From contig CAWKKW010000009.1 of NCBI GenBank assembly GCA_963850345.1, forward strand, positions 248,001 through 312,000: DNA of 64,000 nucleotides, written 5' to 3'. This DNA comes from CAWKKW01 sp963850345. Lineage in GTDB: Bacteria; Acidobacteriota; Terriglobia; Terriglobales; Acidobacteriaceae. A program made the position numbers and the translations under genes. Positions 6,635 through 14,924 of the stretch are shown in pieces; positions within the stretch are counted from its first letter, which is position 1, and each line of letters opens with the position of its first letter. Under the pieces are notes generated by a model. The model was not told where the DNA came from, did not search any database, and saw only the letters and a program-made list of their open reading frames with translations.

Positions 6635-9004
6635 TTGGCGGTGAATCTCTCCTCGTTCTCTACAAAATCTGCTCCAAAGAACGCAGCTCGCCTCACACCG
6701 GTACCCTCGGTGCGGCGACTGCGTTTTGTCTATGTACTCACCTTCTTTGCCGTGTGGGCCTCGGTCATCGGCCTGCGGCTGGTGTGGCTGCAGATCATTC
6801 GCCACCACGACTTTGTCGAACGCGCAGCACGCCAGCAGCAGAGAACGTTTGAAGTCGCGCCCCGCCGTGGCATTCTCTACGATCGCAATCTCCACGAACT
6901 TGCCATGACCGTGCAAGCGGATTCGGTCTATGCTGTGCCGCTCGAGATTGAAGACAAGGCAGGCACCGCGCAGAAGCTCGCGCAGGTGATGCACCTGGAT
7001 CCGACCGACACCTTCACGTCGAGCAATCGCATTCATGCCCGCATGACGGCGTCCCGGGCCTTCGCCTGGGTGGCGCGCAAGCAGGATCCCGCAATCATCG
7101 CCAAGGTCAAAGCTCTCAACCTGAAGGGCGTCTACTTTCAAAAAGAGTTCAAGCGCTTCTATCCGGATAACCAGATCGCCGCTCAGGTGCTCGGCTATGT
7201 CGGCATTGATGACAACGGGCTCGGCGGGCTCGAACAGCAGTTTGATGACGACCTGCACGGCACGCCCGGCCACATGCTTACCGCTCTCGACGCCAAGCGG
7301 CATGTGCTGGGCAGTCTCGAAAGCGAACCGCTGCCGGGCGAAAACCTGGTGCTGAGCGTCGATGAGAATATTCAGTTCATGGCCGAGCAGGCGCTCGATC
7401 ACGCCATGGAACGCACCAAGGCGCAGAGCGGGACAGCGATCGTGCAGGATCCGCACAGCGGGCAGATTCTCGCGCTGGCCATCCGCCCAACCTTCAACCC
7501 CAACGACTTCCGCCACGCGACCACCGACTTGCTCCGCGATCACGCGGTGAGCGATGTGTATGAGCCCGGCTCAACTTTCAAACTGGTGACGTACTCTTCG
7601 GCTCTCGAAGAAAAGATCGCCAAGCCCGACGACATGATTGATTGCCAGGGTGGCGCCATCACCATCTTCGGACGAACTATCCATGACGCGCCGGGAGACC
7701 ACTTCGGAAACATCACGGTTGAGAAGGCGCTCTGGCACTCCAGCGACGTGGCGGCGGTGAAGCTAGCCATGCGAGAAGGCGCGAATACCTTCTACAAGTA
7801 CATGCGCGCTTTTGGATTCGGCGATCGCTCGGGTATCGAGTTGCCCTCGGAAACGCGCGGCCTGCTGCGCCCGGTGCGCCGCTGGGGCGCCACCAGCATC
7901 GGTTCTCTTGCCATCGGCCAGGAAGTCGGTGTCACGCCCGTGCAACTGGTTACGATGGTCTCCACCATTGCCAACGGCGGCACCTATCTGCCTCCGCATA
8001 TTCTGCTGCAGAGCACCGACCAAACCAGAGGCGGCGACAAACTGCACCCGACTGCCTTTCATCCAGCCAGCGACGTGCCGAGCCCACTGCCGGATGGAGC
8101 GCATCGCGTGATCTCCACCATGACCGCGGCTCAGATGCGCAAGATGCTTGAAGGCGTCGTGCTCTTCGGCACCGGCACCAACGCGCAATTGAATGGATAC
8201 AGCGCCGCCGGAAAAACAGGAACCGCGCAGAAGATCGACGTACGGACGCGCACTTATTCGAAGACCAAGTATGTTGCTTCGTTCGTAGGATTCGCCCCGG
8301 TGAATAATCCCGCGATCAGCGTCGCGGTGGTGATGGATTCGCCTGCCGCCGGGTCGCACTACGGCGCGTCGGTCAGCGCGCCGGTCTTTCATGAACTCGC
8401 ACAGGAAGTTCTCGAATATCTTGGCGTGCCGCATGATACGGATTTGAAATCGGCACCCGCTCTTGCGGCAGCGCAGAAGGCTGGCGACAACGATGTGCCC
8501 TCAGAGCCCGGCGATCTCAACGCGCTCTTCGGCGACGTGAACGATCTCCCTGCGGATGACCCTCTGCGCAAGCCCGCGCCCTCGGCCCCCGTTGCAGTAG
8601 CCAAGAATGAACCCGGCGACGCAGCGAGCCCCCTTCCTGCCGAGCCTGTCATGGCATCTGATGTGCCCGACGCCCATTCCGCAGTTGCGCCAGCCAGCAC
8701 AAGCTCCACCAAAACAGATGCGGTTCCAAGTCCACCGCCCCCTCAGGTGGCGGACAGCGCACCTCCACCGCCCCTCTCAAGCGCGAAGCCAGTCTCGCCG
8801 AACGGATCGGTCACTGTGGACGCGAGCAAGCGGATTGCGGTGCCATCTTTTGTTGGCGAGTCAGTGCGAAGAGTAGTCGAGGAAGCCGGCAACGCTGGTC
8901 TTTCGGTGCAGGTCCTGGGTAACGGTATCGCTCGCGAACAAGCGCCCGCGCCCGGAACCTCGGTTCCCACCGGCACCGCAGTCGTGGTTCGCTTCACCCG
9001 CTGA
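6635..9004 (+). CDS. ftsI: FtsI/PBP2-type transpeptidase with C-terminal PASTA domain
   Basis: Septal class B penicillin-binding protein that cross-links peptidoglycan in the periplasm. The 789-residue product has one N-terminal membrane helix (about 30-54), a PBP dimerisation domain, a transpeptidase domain, a Pro/Ala/Ser-rich linker (about 590-730) and one PASTA repeat (about 733-789). The catalytic serine is in STFK (S313) and the KTG triad is at 527-529. The second motif reads S-S-D (369-371) where the family normally has S-x-N. The start is a TTG with AAGGAAGG 6 bp upstream; a GTG two codons later is an alternative. FtsI with PASTA is common outside the proteobacteria. No murE or murF follows, so the cluster ends here. 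Confidence 0.93.
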   Translation: MAVNLSSFSTKSAPKNAARLTPVPSVRRLRFVYVLTFFAVWASVIGLRLVWLQIIRHHDFVERAARQQQRTFEVAPRRGILYDRNLHELAMTVQADSVYAVPLEIEDKAGTAQKLAQVMHLDPTDTFTSSNRIHARMTASRAFAWVARKQDPAIIAKVKALNLKGVYFQKEFKRFYPDNQIAAQVLGYVGIDDNGLGGLEQQFDDDLHGTPGHMLTALDAKRHVLGSLESEPLPGENLVLSVDENIQFMAEQALDHAMERTKAQSGTAIVQDPHSGQILALAIRPTFNPNDFRHATTDLLRDHAVSDVYEPGSTFKLVTYSSALEEKIAKPDDMIDCQGGAITIFGRTIHDAPGDHFGNITVEKALWHSSDVAAVKLAMREGANTFYKYMRAFGFGDRSGIELPSETRGLLRPVRRWGATSIGSLAIGQEVGVTPVQLVTMVSTIANGGTYLPPHILLQSTDQTRGGDKLHPTAFHPASDVPSPLPDGAHRVISTMTAAQMRKMLEGVVLFGTGTNAQLNGYSAAGKTGTAQKIDVRTRTYSKTKYVASFVGFAPVNNPAISVAVVMDSPAAGSHYGASVSAPVFHELAQEVLEYLGVPHDTDLKSAPALAAAQKAGDNDVPSEPGDLNALFGDVNDLPADDPLRKPAPSAPVAVAKNEPGDAASPLPAEPVMASDVPDAHSAVAPASTSSTKTDAVPSPPPPQVADSAPPPPLSSAKPVSPNGSVTVDASKRIAVPSFVGESVRRVVEEAGNAGLSVQVLGNGIAREQAPAPGTSVPTGTAVVVRFTR

Positions 9005-9074
9005 ATTGCGCGGCGCACTCCTTCCGCAGTCGCCCGCGTTGGGTTTACACTCCCGGTCCTGGAGGCGTTTTCCC

Positions 9075-9305
9075 GTGGAGTCTTCTGCCCCTGCTTTTAA
9101 TTCAGAGGAAGATCTGGCAAGGATGCTGGCCAGGCTTTGGCCCCATCGCTCGCAGGAGTCCAACTGGCTGAAGGCTGCGTTCTGTGCGATGCATCGGCAT
9201 CGCTGGTCGACCCTCGCTCTGGATGGCGTCGTGCCGGACAAACAAGTTCGATTCTGCCGCTGGTGTTCCAGCGTAGAAGTGAATGGAAGCGTCTACCAGA
9301 CCTGA
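9075..9305 (+). CDS. Small conserved-looking hypothetical protein with C-terminal Cys/His residues
   Basis: A 76-residue soluble protein. I start it at the GTG at 9075 because GGAGG lies 8-12 bp upstream; the open frame continues further 5' without a ribosome site. The N-terminal half is helical ('EEDLARMLARLWPHRSQESNW'). The C-terminal half has 'FCAMHRHRW' and 'VRFCRWCSS', a C-x-x-x-H / C-x-x-C arrangement that could bind a metal. The frame lies between ftsI and a convergent regulator. I do not recognise a named family; it reads like a genuine protein because the composition is not that of a shadow frame. Confidence 0.55.
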   Translation: MESSAPAFNSEEDLARMLARLWPHRSQESNWLKAAFCAMHRHRWSTLALDGVVPDKQVRFCRWCSSVEVNGSVYQT

Positions 9306-9321
9306 CTCTCGGCGTGTTCCG

Positions 9322-9996
9322 TCACGACTTGCTGGACTTGCGCTTCACCCAGACTCGCTCTGCGGCTGGCTTACCCAACGTCGACGAGCCACTTGAGGTT
9401 TGAATGGCGAGTGTCTGGTCGTAGTTTCTCTTCAGCACGCGCACGCGGCCTCCCGGCTCGATGCCGGCCTGGTGCAAGAACAAAAGTAGCCGAGGATCTC
9501 GTTCATACATGCTCGCGACCACGTAGTCCGAGTCTTCCTTCGCATCGGAGAGCAGCACCAGTCCCCGCTTCATCCGCTTCTCCGGAGTCTCTGGAAGCAC
9601 ACCATTCCCATGCGGACAGGTGCCCTCCTGCCCCAGCTTCTCAATCAGCTTCGATTCGAACGCCGGTGAAACCGCGTGCTCCAGCCGCTCGGCTTCATCG
9701 TGAACCTGGTACCACTCCATGCCGAACACCTCTGCCAGCATGCGCTCGATCAAGTGATGTCGCAGCGCAGTCCGATGTGCGGTCTCTTTGCCTTGATGGG
9801 TCAGCTTGACCACGCCGTCGCCCTTCACCTCGACATAGCCATCGCGTTTCAACCGCCGCAACGCCATCGTCACCGCCGGTGGAGACACCTCGAGCCAGTG
9901 CGCCAAGGTTGCAGAGATCACCGTCTGCCCCTCACTCTCCGCTTCGAGAATGGCCTTGAGATAGTCTTCCTTAGAAACGCTGATGCCATCTTTCAC
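9322..9996 (-). CDS. DtxR/MntR-family metal-dependent transcriptional regulator
   Basis: A 224-residue metal-sensing repressor. Residues 1-70 form the winged helix ('VSKEDYLKAILEAE', 'VSPPAVTMALRRLKRDGYV'). Residues 75-135 are the metal-binding dimerisation domain ('HHLIERML', 'VHDEAERLEHAVS', then 'CPHGNG'). The C-terminal third is a FeoA/SH3-like domain ('GGRVRVLKRNY'). The position that is Cys in iron-sensing DtxR/IdeR is Glu here (E103, with E106 and H107), as in manganese-sensing MntR, so a manganese-type response is more likely. No metal transporter is adjacent, so its targets lie elsewhere. An inverted repeat lies in the promoter region. Confidence 0.88.
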   Translation of the reverse strand: MKDGISVSKEDYLKAILEAESEGQTVISATLAHWLEVSPPAVTMALRRLKRDGYVEVKGDGVVKLTHQGKETAHRTALRHHLIERMLAEVFGMEWYQVHDEAERLEHAVSPAFESKLIEKLGQEGTCPHGNGVLPETPEKRMKRGLVLLSDAKEDSDYVVASMYERDPRLLLFLHQAGIEPGGRVRVLKRNYDQTLAIQTSSGSSTLGKPAAERVWVKRKSSKS

Positions 9997-10040
9997 GTCA
10001 GAACCGCCCCGTGGTGCCCACCCGCTCGTTTGCGGGCCAT

Positions 10041-10074
10041 CTTTACGCTACGAGAATGTGGTGCTCCCGTAAAG
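10041..10074. promoter_or_regulatory. CTTTACG...CGTAAAG inverted repeat upstream of the DtxR-family gene
   Basis: Perfect 7-bp inverted arms (10041-10047 and 10068-10074) are separated by 20 bp. They lie 45-78 bp before the start of the regulator gene. Spacing is unlike the classic DtxR or MntR boxes, so it may be an operator of another kind or a hairpin past the respiratory operon. Confidence 0.3.
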
Positions 10075-10099
10075 TCTCGCGTCAATGTATGCGGCGGCC

Positions 10100-10627
10100 T
10101 CAGACAAGCACCTGCCTCGTGCGAGACTTCAGCTTCTGTTGGCACGCGAACAGAGCAATCAGCAGCCCCGGAATAAGCAGGCAAATCCACAGCACCACTC
10201 CACGGCCATGACTCTCCGCAACGACAAATGCACCGTGAGTCTCGACCGTCTCCTTGCCGCGCTGGACAAGGGCTGTCAAGCTCCAAGAACCCGCTTGTTG
10301 AAAGTGAAAACTGCCCGCGTACATCAGTTGCGATCCGGTGCGATGCAACCTCACGGGCACCGGTAATCCTCGTTCCGGTTGCAGTGTGAGCGTCACCGAT
10401 GCGTCGAGGATCGCCTGTTGCGAGGCATTGTCCTGCACCAGCACAGTCAGATCCGCATCGCCTGTCGAGACCGGCTCTGGCGTGGCAAACACAGTCACCG
10501 CGTACGAACCGGCCACCTGTTGCAGCAGAATCTGGCCACCGTCAGCAACTGCCGCCGGCGTAGCGAGCAGGGCGACCGCTGCAATCAGAAGCGCGCGGGC
10601 GGTAATCAACAAAACGCCGGCTTTCAT
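10100..10627 (-). CDS. FixH/YtkA-like membrane-anchored protein
   Basis: Last gene of the respiratory operon, 175 residues. I start it at the ATG at 10627, which overlaps the stop of the preceding gene as ATGA; the longer open frame is a shadow. Residues 1-30 are a signal peptide or anchor ('VLLITARALLIAAVALLAT'). The core is an all-beta domain ('DADLTVLVQD', 'DASVTLTLQPE', 'GSFHFQQAGSWSLTALVQRG') of the YtkA/FixH type. A C-terminal membrane helix (about 147-165) and basic tail follow. FixH proteins help assemble cbb3-type oxidases and YtkA-like domains occur in copper and oxidase accessory proteins, so a role in oxidase maturation is likely but inferred. Confidence 0.65.
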   Translation of the reverse strand: MKAGVLLITARALLIAAVALLATPAAVADGGQILLQQVAGSYAVTVFATPEPVSTGDADLTVLVQDNASQQAILDASVTLTLQPERGLPVPVRLHRTGSQLMYAGSFHFQQAGSWSLTALVQRGKETVETHGAFVVAESHGRGVVLWICLLIPGLLIALFACQQKLKSRTRQVLV

Positions 10628-12864
10628 CCATGCACCATGCCGCGCATTTGCATCGGCTGCAGCAGGATCCACACTCCCGCCGCATAAAGCGCGATGACCA
10701 GGGCGATCCACGGCAACACTCTCCCCAGCGCACCGCGCCCGTACTGCTGCGCCAGTCTCCAGCCTACGTAGAGCGAGAGCAACAGCCCGGCATCGAGCAC
10801 CAGCAACTGCAGCGCGAGCAGGGAAGTGCCGGAAAGCAGCGCTGGAGCGGTCGTCCAGTTCGCAGCCACAATGAATCTCAGCCCAAAATCAAAGACCGCC
10901 TGGTGCAATGCAGGGTTGAGCGTAGCCCAGCCCGTTAGCAGGTGAAACAGCAGGTGCGCCGCCCACATCGCGAGGCCCAGCGGCAACAGCGCCAGCGAGA
11001 ACCGGCAAAAGCTCTCCCGCAGTGACGAATTGTTTGTTTTGGCAAGGGAGCTCGCAGACAGCGTGCCAAGCAGTGCAACGGCCAACAGCGCCGGACACAG
11101 CAACGCCAGCAGAAAGCCTAACAGCGTCGATGTGGATGCTGTTCGATTCAGCACCGTGGAGACCGGCTCCACCATCGCGGCGGCACTCGCGAACGCAGCC
11201 GAAACCAGCACGAGTGCGACTGCCGCGATATCCGTACGCGCCGAGAGACGCCCGATGCTCGATCGCACAGGATCTCGCAGCAGGTCGAGCGACGGAGAAG
11301 CCGCGAACAAACCGATGTTGTCCACCGGGCACGCCTTCACGCAATCCATGCAGAGCGTGCAATCCAGGTTGCCCACCTTGGTCGGCAGAAAGAGCTGTAG
11401 TTCGCAACCGCGCTGCTGTTCATTGCCGGCGATGCAATCATGCGTCTTGCAACTTGAGCAGGCACTCTGGCCGCGCACGGCGACACTCAACGGCGACACC
11501 AGCGAGCTCACGAAATTGAACTGGCCAATCGGACATACGTACTTGCAGAAACTTGCGCCTCGGAAGAATGTATCGACCACAAATGCGCCGAGGAAATAGG
11601 CGATCACGATCCACGCCGTTCTAGCGGGATGGTCCCACAGAGCGAATGCTTCGTAAGTCCAGAAGAACAGAATCAGCAATCCCACGCTGAGCCACTTACT
11701 CCGCAGCCACCGCGGCCAGTGATGGGTCGCCAGCCCAAGTCGATGACCGATCTCGCGCGGCAGCATAAACGGACAAGCCATGCAAAAGAAGTTGCCGGCT
11801 ACCAGCAGCGCGATCACCGCGAGCGCGCGCGCATAGGTCCAAGGCAGCACACCGGCGAGATTCATCGCGCCCATCGAATGCCCTCGGAAGCCATCCACGA
11901 TGATCGCCAACGCGACGACGAAGAGAACGGACTGGAGCGCCTGCCGCCCATAGCGCGCCCTCAGCAATGCGCCGAGCAGCGGCGTTCGCAGAAGATCGAA
12001 CCGTAGCTGCGCCACCTCGACGGCTCGTCTCGGCACAGAGTGCGCCTGCGGACGGGGCGTTGGAGACAGCAGCCGCATCGTGAGGACCATCGCGGGAACC
12101 AGAAATGCCAGCGACCCGATCACCCACATGAATGCGCCCGCGGCGATCTGGTCCTGCAGCGCCGTCGCGAATAGCAGGCGAGGAGCCGCATCGTACGTGG
12201 GGTACACCACCCGCCCACAGAAGCAGAGAAACGCGGAGAGCCCTGTGTTCACCGCATCCGCCAGCAGCAGGTAAGGCAGCAGCATCCAAGGTGAGCCTTC
12301 AAGGCGCGAAGGCCAGGGCCGCAGGACAGGCCACCAGAAGAGCAGTGAGGTGAAGAAAAAGCTCGCGTGCTCCACCTCGTGCCAGTTGGAAGAATGCAAC
12401 GCCAATTCGTAACTGCCGGTGATATGCCAGCCCACGAAGGCAAAATTGAAAACCATCCATGCGAAACGCGGCCGTCTGAGCAACCTGCCCAGCCGCTGCA
12501 GCCAATGCAGTTGGAAGAACGGTCCCAGCCCTTCGCGGACGAAGACTCGCGGCATCCCCCGCAGCAGCGGAACCTTTGGCGCGCCCAACAACAGCAGTGG
12601 AGGCGCGACCGACATCAGCACCAGGTGCTGCGCCATATGTGCGATCAACAGCAGGTTTCCAAATGCATCGAGCGGCGAAGCTACAGCGACCCAGAGCGAA
12701 AGCAGTCCAGCGAGGAAACAGCATAGTCGCCACGGAGCAAAGTACTCCGGCCGCGTTGCGCGCAGGCGCCGCCAACCGCGGTAATACACCCCCGCCGTGA
12801 CCACGAGGCCAAACGTAGCCCAGAAGGGGAACGACCACGAGCCCAGAAGCGCGAGCGGAGACAT
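10624..12864 (-). CDS. CtaG - polyferredoxin (NapH/CcoG-like) fusion protein
   Basis: A 746-residue polytopic membrane protein made of two normally separate parts. Residues 1 to about 275 match CtaG of the caa3 oxidase assembly family ('SPLDAFGNLLLIAHMAQHLVLM', 'FAFVGWHITGSYELALHSS'). Residues about 310-520 resemble NapH/NosR/CcoG-type membrane ferredoxins: CMACP and CKYVCP (C-x2/3-C-P pairs), a C-x2-C pair in CSSCKTHDC, and a [4Fe-4S] motif CTLCMDCVKACP. A further set of C-terminal helices follows. In this operon it probably helps insert copper or pass electrons during oxidase assembly. The fusion is continuous in one frame. A neighbour gene overlaps its stop. Confidence 0.82.
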   Translation of the reverse strand: MSPLALLGSWSFPFWATFGLVVTAGVYYRGWRRLRATRPEYFAPWRLCCFLAGLLSLWVAVASPLDAFGNLLLIAHMAQHLVLMSVAPPLLLLGAPKVPLLRGMPRVFVREGLGPFFQLHWLQRLGRLLRRPRFAWMVFNFAFVGWHITGSYELALHSSNWHEVEHASFFFTSLLFWWPVLRPWPSRLEGSPWMLLPYLLLADAVNTGLSAFLCFCGRVVYPTYDAAPRLLFATALQDQIAAGAFMWVIGSLAFLVPAMVLTMRLLSPTPRPQAHSVPRRAVEVAQLRFDLLRTPLLGALLRARYGRQALQSVLFVVALAIIVDGFRGHSMGAMNLAGVLPWTYARALAVIALLVAGNFFCMACPFMLPREIGHRLGLATHHWPRWLRSKWLSVGLLILFFWTYEAFALWDHPARTAWIVIAYFLGAFVVDTFFRGASFCKYVCPIGQFNFVSSLVSPLSVAVRGQSACSSCKTHDCIAGNEQQRGCELQLFLPTKVGNLDCTLCMDCVKACPVDNIGLFAASPSLDLLRDPVRSSIGRLSARTDIAAVALVLVSAAFASAAAMVEPVSTVLNRTASTSTLLGFLLALLCPALLAVALLGTLSASSLAKTNNSSLRESFCRFSLALLPLGLAMWAAHLLFHLLTGWATLNPALHQAVFDFGLRFIVAANWTTAPALLSGTSLLALQLLVLDAGLLLSLYVGWRLAQQYGRGALGRVLPWIALVIALYAAGVWILLQPMQMRGMVHG

Positions 12865-14352
12865 CTACTTTCGCTCGGGCGACCGTTGATCGGCAGGTGG
12901 AGCGGGCCCAGGTTCGTGCGATGCATCATGTGCCGTCTGTTGACCCGGCGGGTGCAGCATCTCGAGGAAGCCGACCAGCGCTGTCACCTGAGGCGGACTG
13001 AGCGCCTTTCCGTACGCGGGCATGTTGCCACCGCCCTGAATCACCTGCCGAATGAGCTGGTCCTCGGTCATGCGCGTGGCCACGGTGTCGAGCTCCGGTC
13101 CGCGCTTTCCACCCAAGCCACCGATCGAATGGCAGTTGCGGCATTGCTTCGCCTGAAACACCACTGCACCCTGCCGCTGCAGCGCGCTTGCCTGATGCAC
13201 CAGCTTCGGAGGCACCGGATCGCCGCTCCACGCATCCATCACCGGGCTCCACGGCGTGTAGGTCGCCAGGCGTGTAAACACTGCCCAGGAAACTGCAACC
13301 GTGACGAGCACCAATACCGCGACCGGGCGCCGATGCCAGCTCTTCTCTCCCAACCCGGCATAAAACGGCAGGAGCAGAAGAACGGCGATAGCCACGATGG
13401 GCGCAATCAAAATAAACGGGGTCTCCATGTTGGCCGGCAAGTAGGACAAGACGGCGTAGATCCATAGAAAGAAGAAATCCGGCTTGGGTACAGTCTGGAT
13501 GATCGTCGGGTCCGGTTGCCCGGTCGGTCCATAGGGCCCGAAGACTACGGCGCAGAGTGCGACCGCCAGCAAGATCGCTGCGGAGAAAAACAGGTCCTTC
13601 CAGAATGCATCCGGCACGAAGGGCAAACCGTCGTGACGAACCAGCTCTTCGTATTCCTTCAGGTATGTATTGCGGCGGACCAGGCGCCCTGGCATCGGCC
13701 ACTCATTCACGCCCAACTTCAGCACCATCCATACGTGCAGCCCGGCGAAGACCAGCAGCGATCCCGGAATCACGAACACATGCAGCGCGAAAAATCGCGA
13801 CAGCGTCGGCCCGGCGATAATCGGTCCGCCCAGCATGAACTGCACCAGTTGCCCACCGATGAAGGGAACCCGACTGGCAATCGACGCTCCGATGCCGAGG
13901 CCCCAGTACGCATCCTGATCGAAGCGCAGCACCTGGCCGGTAAAGGCCATGCCCAGCGTCATCAGCAGCAGAAACACGCCCAGCATCCAGGTGAGTTCCC
14001 GTGGAAACTTGTACGCGCCAAACAGAAATACCTGTGCCATGTGGATGAGCACGACGGCGACCATGAAGTTTGATCCCCATCCATGCATCGCGCGTAAAAA
14101 CCAGCCCAGGGGTAATTCGTGGTTCAGTATCTGCAGGCTGTTCCACGCATCGGCCGCTGAGGGCGTGTAGACCAGCGCCAGCAGAATTCCGGTCGCAATC
14201 TGTAACAATAGGAGAACAGATGCAGCGCTGCCGAAGACATACCACCAGCTCGCCGTCTTGCGCGGCACCGGATGTAGCGCTTCGTGCTTGATAGGCTCTT
14301 CCAACTGGAGCCGAAACTCCAGCCAGTCGTAAACCTGCTTCAACCAGCGCAT
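12865..14352 (-). CDS. Cytochrome b fused to a C-terminal cytochrome c domain
   Basis: Quinol-oxidising cytochrome b of a bc-type complex, 495 residues. The N-terminal half is cytochrome b/b6-like: membrane helices with the heme-ligand histidines in 'RAMHGWGSNFMVAVVLIHM' and 'FALHVFVIPGSLLVFAGLH', and 'GMAFTGQVL' for the quinol side. The middle holds the subunit IV-like part ('ILLAVALCAVVFGPYG', 'LPANMETPF', the PEWY region being replaced by 'PKPDFFFLWIYAVL'). A c-type heme site CRNCH lies near residue 404 with 'GGNMPAYGKALS' as the likely Met ligand. The start overlaps the end of the Rieske gene by 13 bp. The C-terminal tail is Pro/His-rich. Confidence 0.9.
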   Translation of the reverse strand: MRWLKQVYDWLEFRLQLEEPIKHEALHPVPRKTASWWYVFGSAASVLLLLQIATGILLALVYTPSAADAWNSLQILNHELPLGWFLRAMHGWGSNFMVAVVLIHMAQVFLFGAYKFPRELTWMLGVFLLLMTLGMAFTGQVLRFDQDAYWGLGIGASIASRVPFIGGQLVQFMLGGPIIAGPTLSRFFALHVFVIPGSLLVFAGLHVWMVLKLGVNEWPMPGRLVRRNTYLKEYEELVRHDGLPFVPDAFWKDLFFSAAILLAVALCAVVFGPYGPTGQPDPTIIQTVPKPDFFFLWIYAVLSYLPANMETPFILIAPIVAIAVLLLLPFYAGLGEKSWHRRPVAVLVLVTVAVSWAVFTRLATYTPWSPVMDAWSGDPVPPKLVHQASALQRQGAVVFQAKQCRNCHSIGGLGGKRGPELDTVATRMTEDQLIRQVIQGGGNMPAYGKALSPPQVTALVGFLEMLHPPGQQTAHDASHEPGPAPPADQRSPERK

Positions 14353-14882
14353 GGAGTGATCCCTTTGACCAGGTTATTTTGCGAAGACAAGGTGGGCATC
14401 TGGCCTGCATAGATCAGCAGTTGGCCGCCCTGCACCTTGTAGTCGTACTCGAAAAGGCCGCGCTCCGGCGGACCCGAGGCACGCGAACCGTCAGCGTAAT
14501 ACACGCCACCATGACAGGGACACATGAAGAGCTCCGACTGCGGAAACCAACGGACCGGGCAGCCAAGGTGTGCGCAATTGATGGCGAAGACCTGGAACTG
14601 ATTGTTCTGCACCCGCCGTACCCAGCAGGATGCGCTAGCGGTCTGACCATCGGAGGGATGCGTTGAGGGATTGACGAAGTTCGCCAGCCGCGTCTCGCCC
14701 TCGGGAAAGGAACTCACATCGCCCAGCCGGATCCAAGATTTGTATCCACCGCTGTGGCGAACCGGTCCCAGCAGATAGCGGATCACCGGTGTAGCGATCA
14801 GCACCGCCACCACCCCATTGATCGCGACGCCAATCTTCGTCAGCAGCCATCGCCGCGAGACGGCGCCAGTTTCCTCAGCCAT
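14340..14882 (-). CDS. Rieske [2Fe-2S] protein of the bc complex
   Basis: A 180-residue Rieske subunit that takes an electron from quinol and hands it to cytochrome c. A twin-Arg-like start (SRRWLL near residue 10) precedes one membrane helix ('IGVAINGVVAVLIATPVI'). The cluster motifs are C-A-H-L-G-C and C-P-C-H-G-G, separated by about 16 residues. The disulfide cysteines are included in these motifs. I set the start at the ATG at 14882 because GAGGAGAAC stands 5 bp upstream; the open frame extends five codons further. It overlaps the cytochrome b gene by 13 bp. Confidence 0.93.
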   Translation of the reverse strand: MAEETGAVSRRWLLTKIGVAINGVVAVLIATPVIRYLLGPVRHSGGYKSWIRLGDVSSFPEGETRLANFVNPSTHPSDGQTASASCWVRRVQNNQFQVFAINCAHLGCPVRWFPQSELFMCPCHGGVYYADGSRASGPPERGLFEYDYKVQGGQLLIYAGQMPTLSSQNNLVKGITPCAG

Positions 14883-14924
14883 TGCAGTTCTCCTCAACTC
14901 GTCGCGCTCTGTGAGCAGCCAGGC

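Noticed and set aside
6599..7543. 314-codon minus-strand frame opposite ftsI
   Set aside because: Antisense to a well-supported transpeptidase with no motif of its own.
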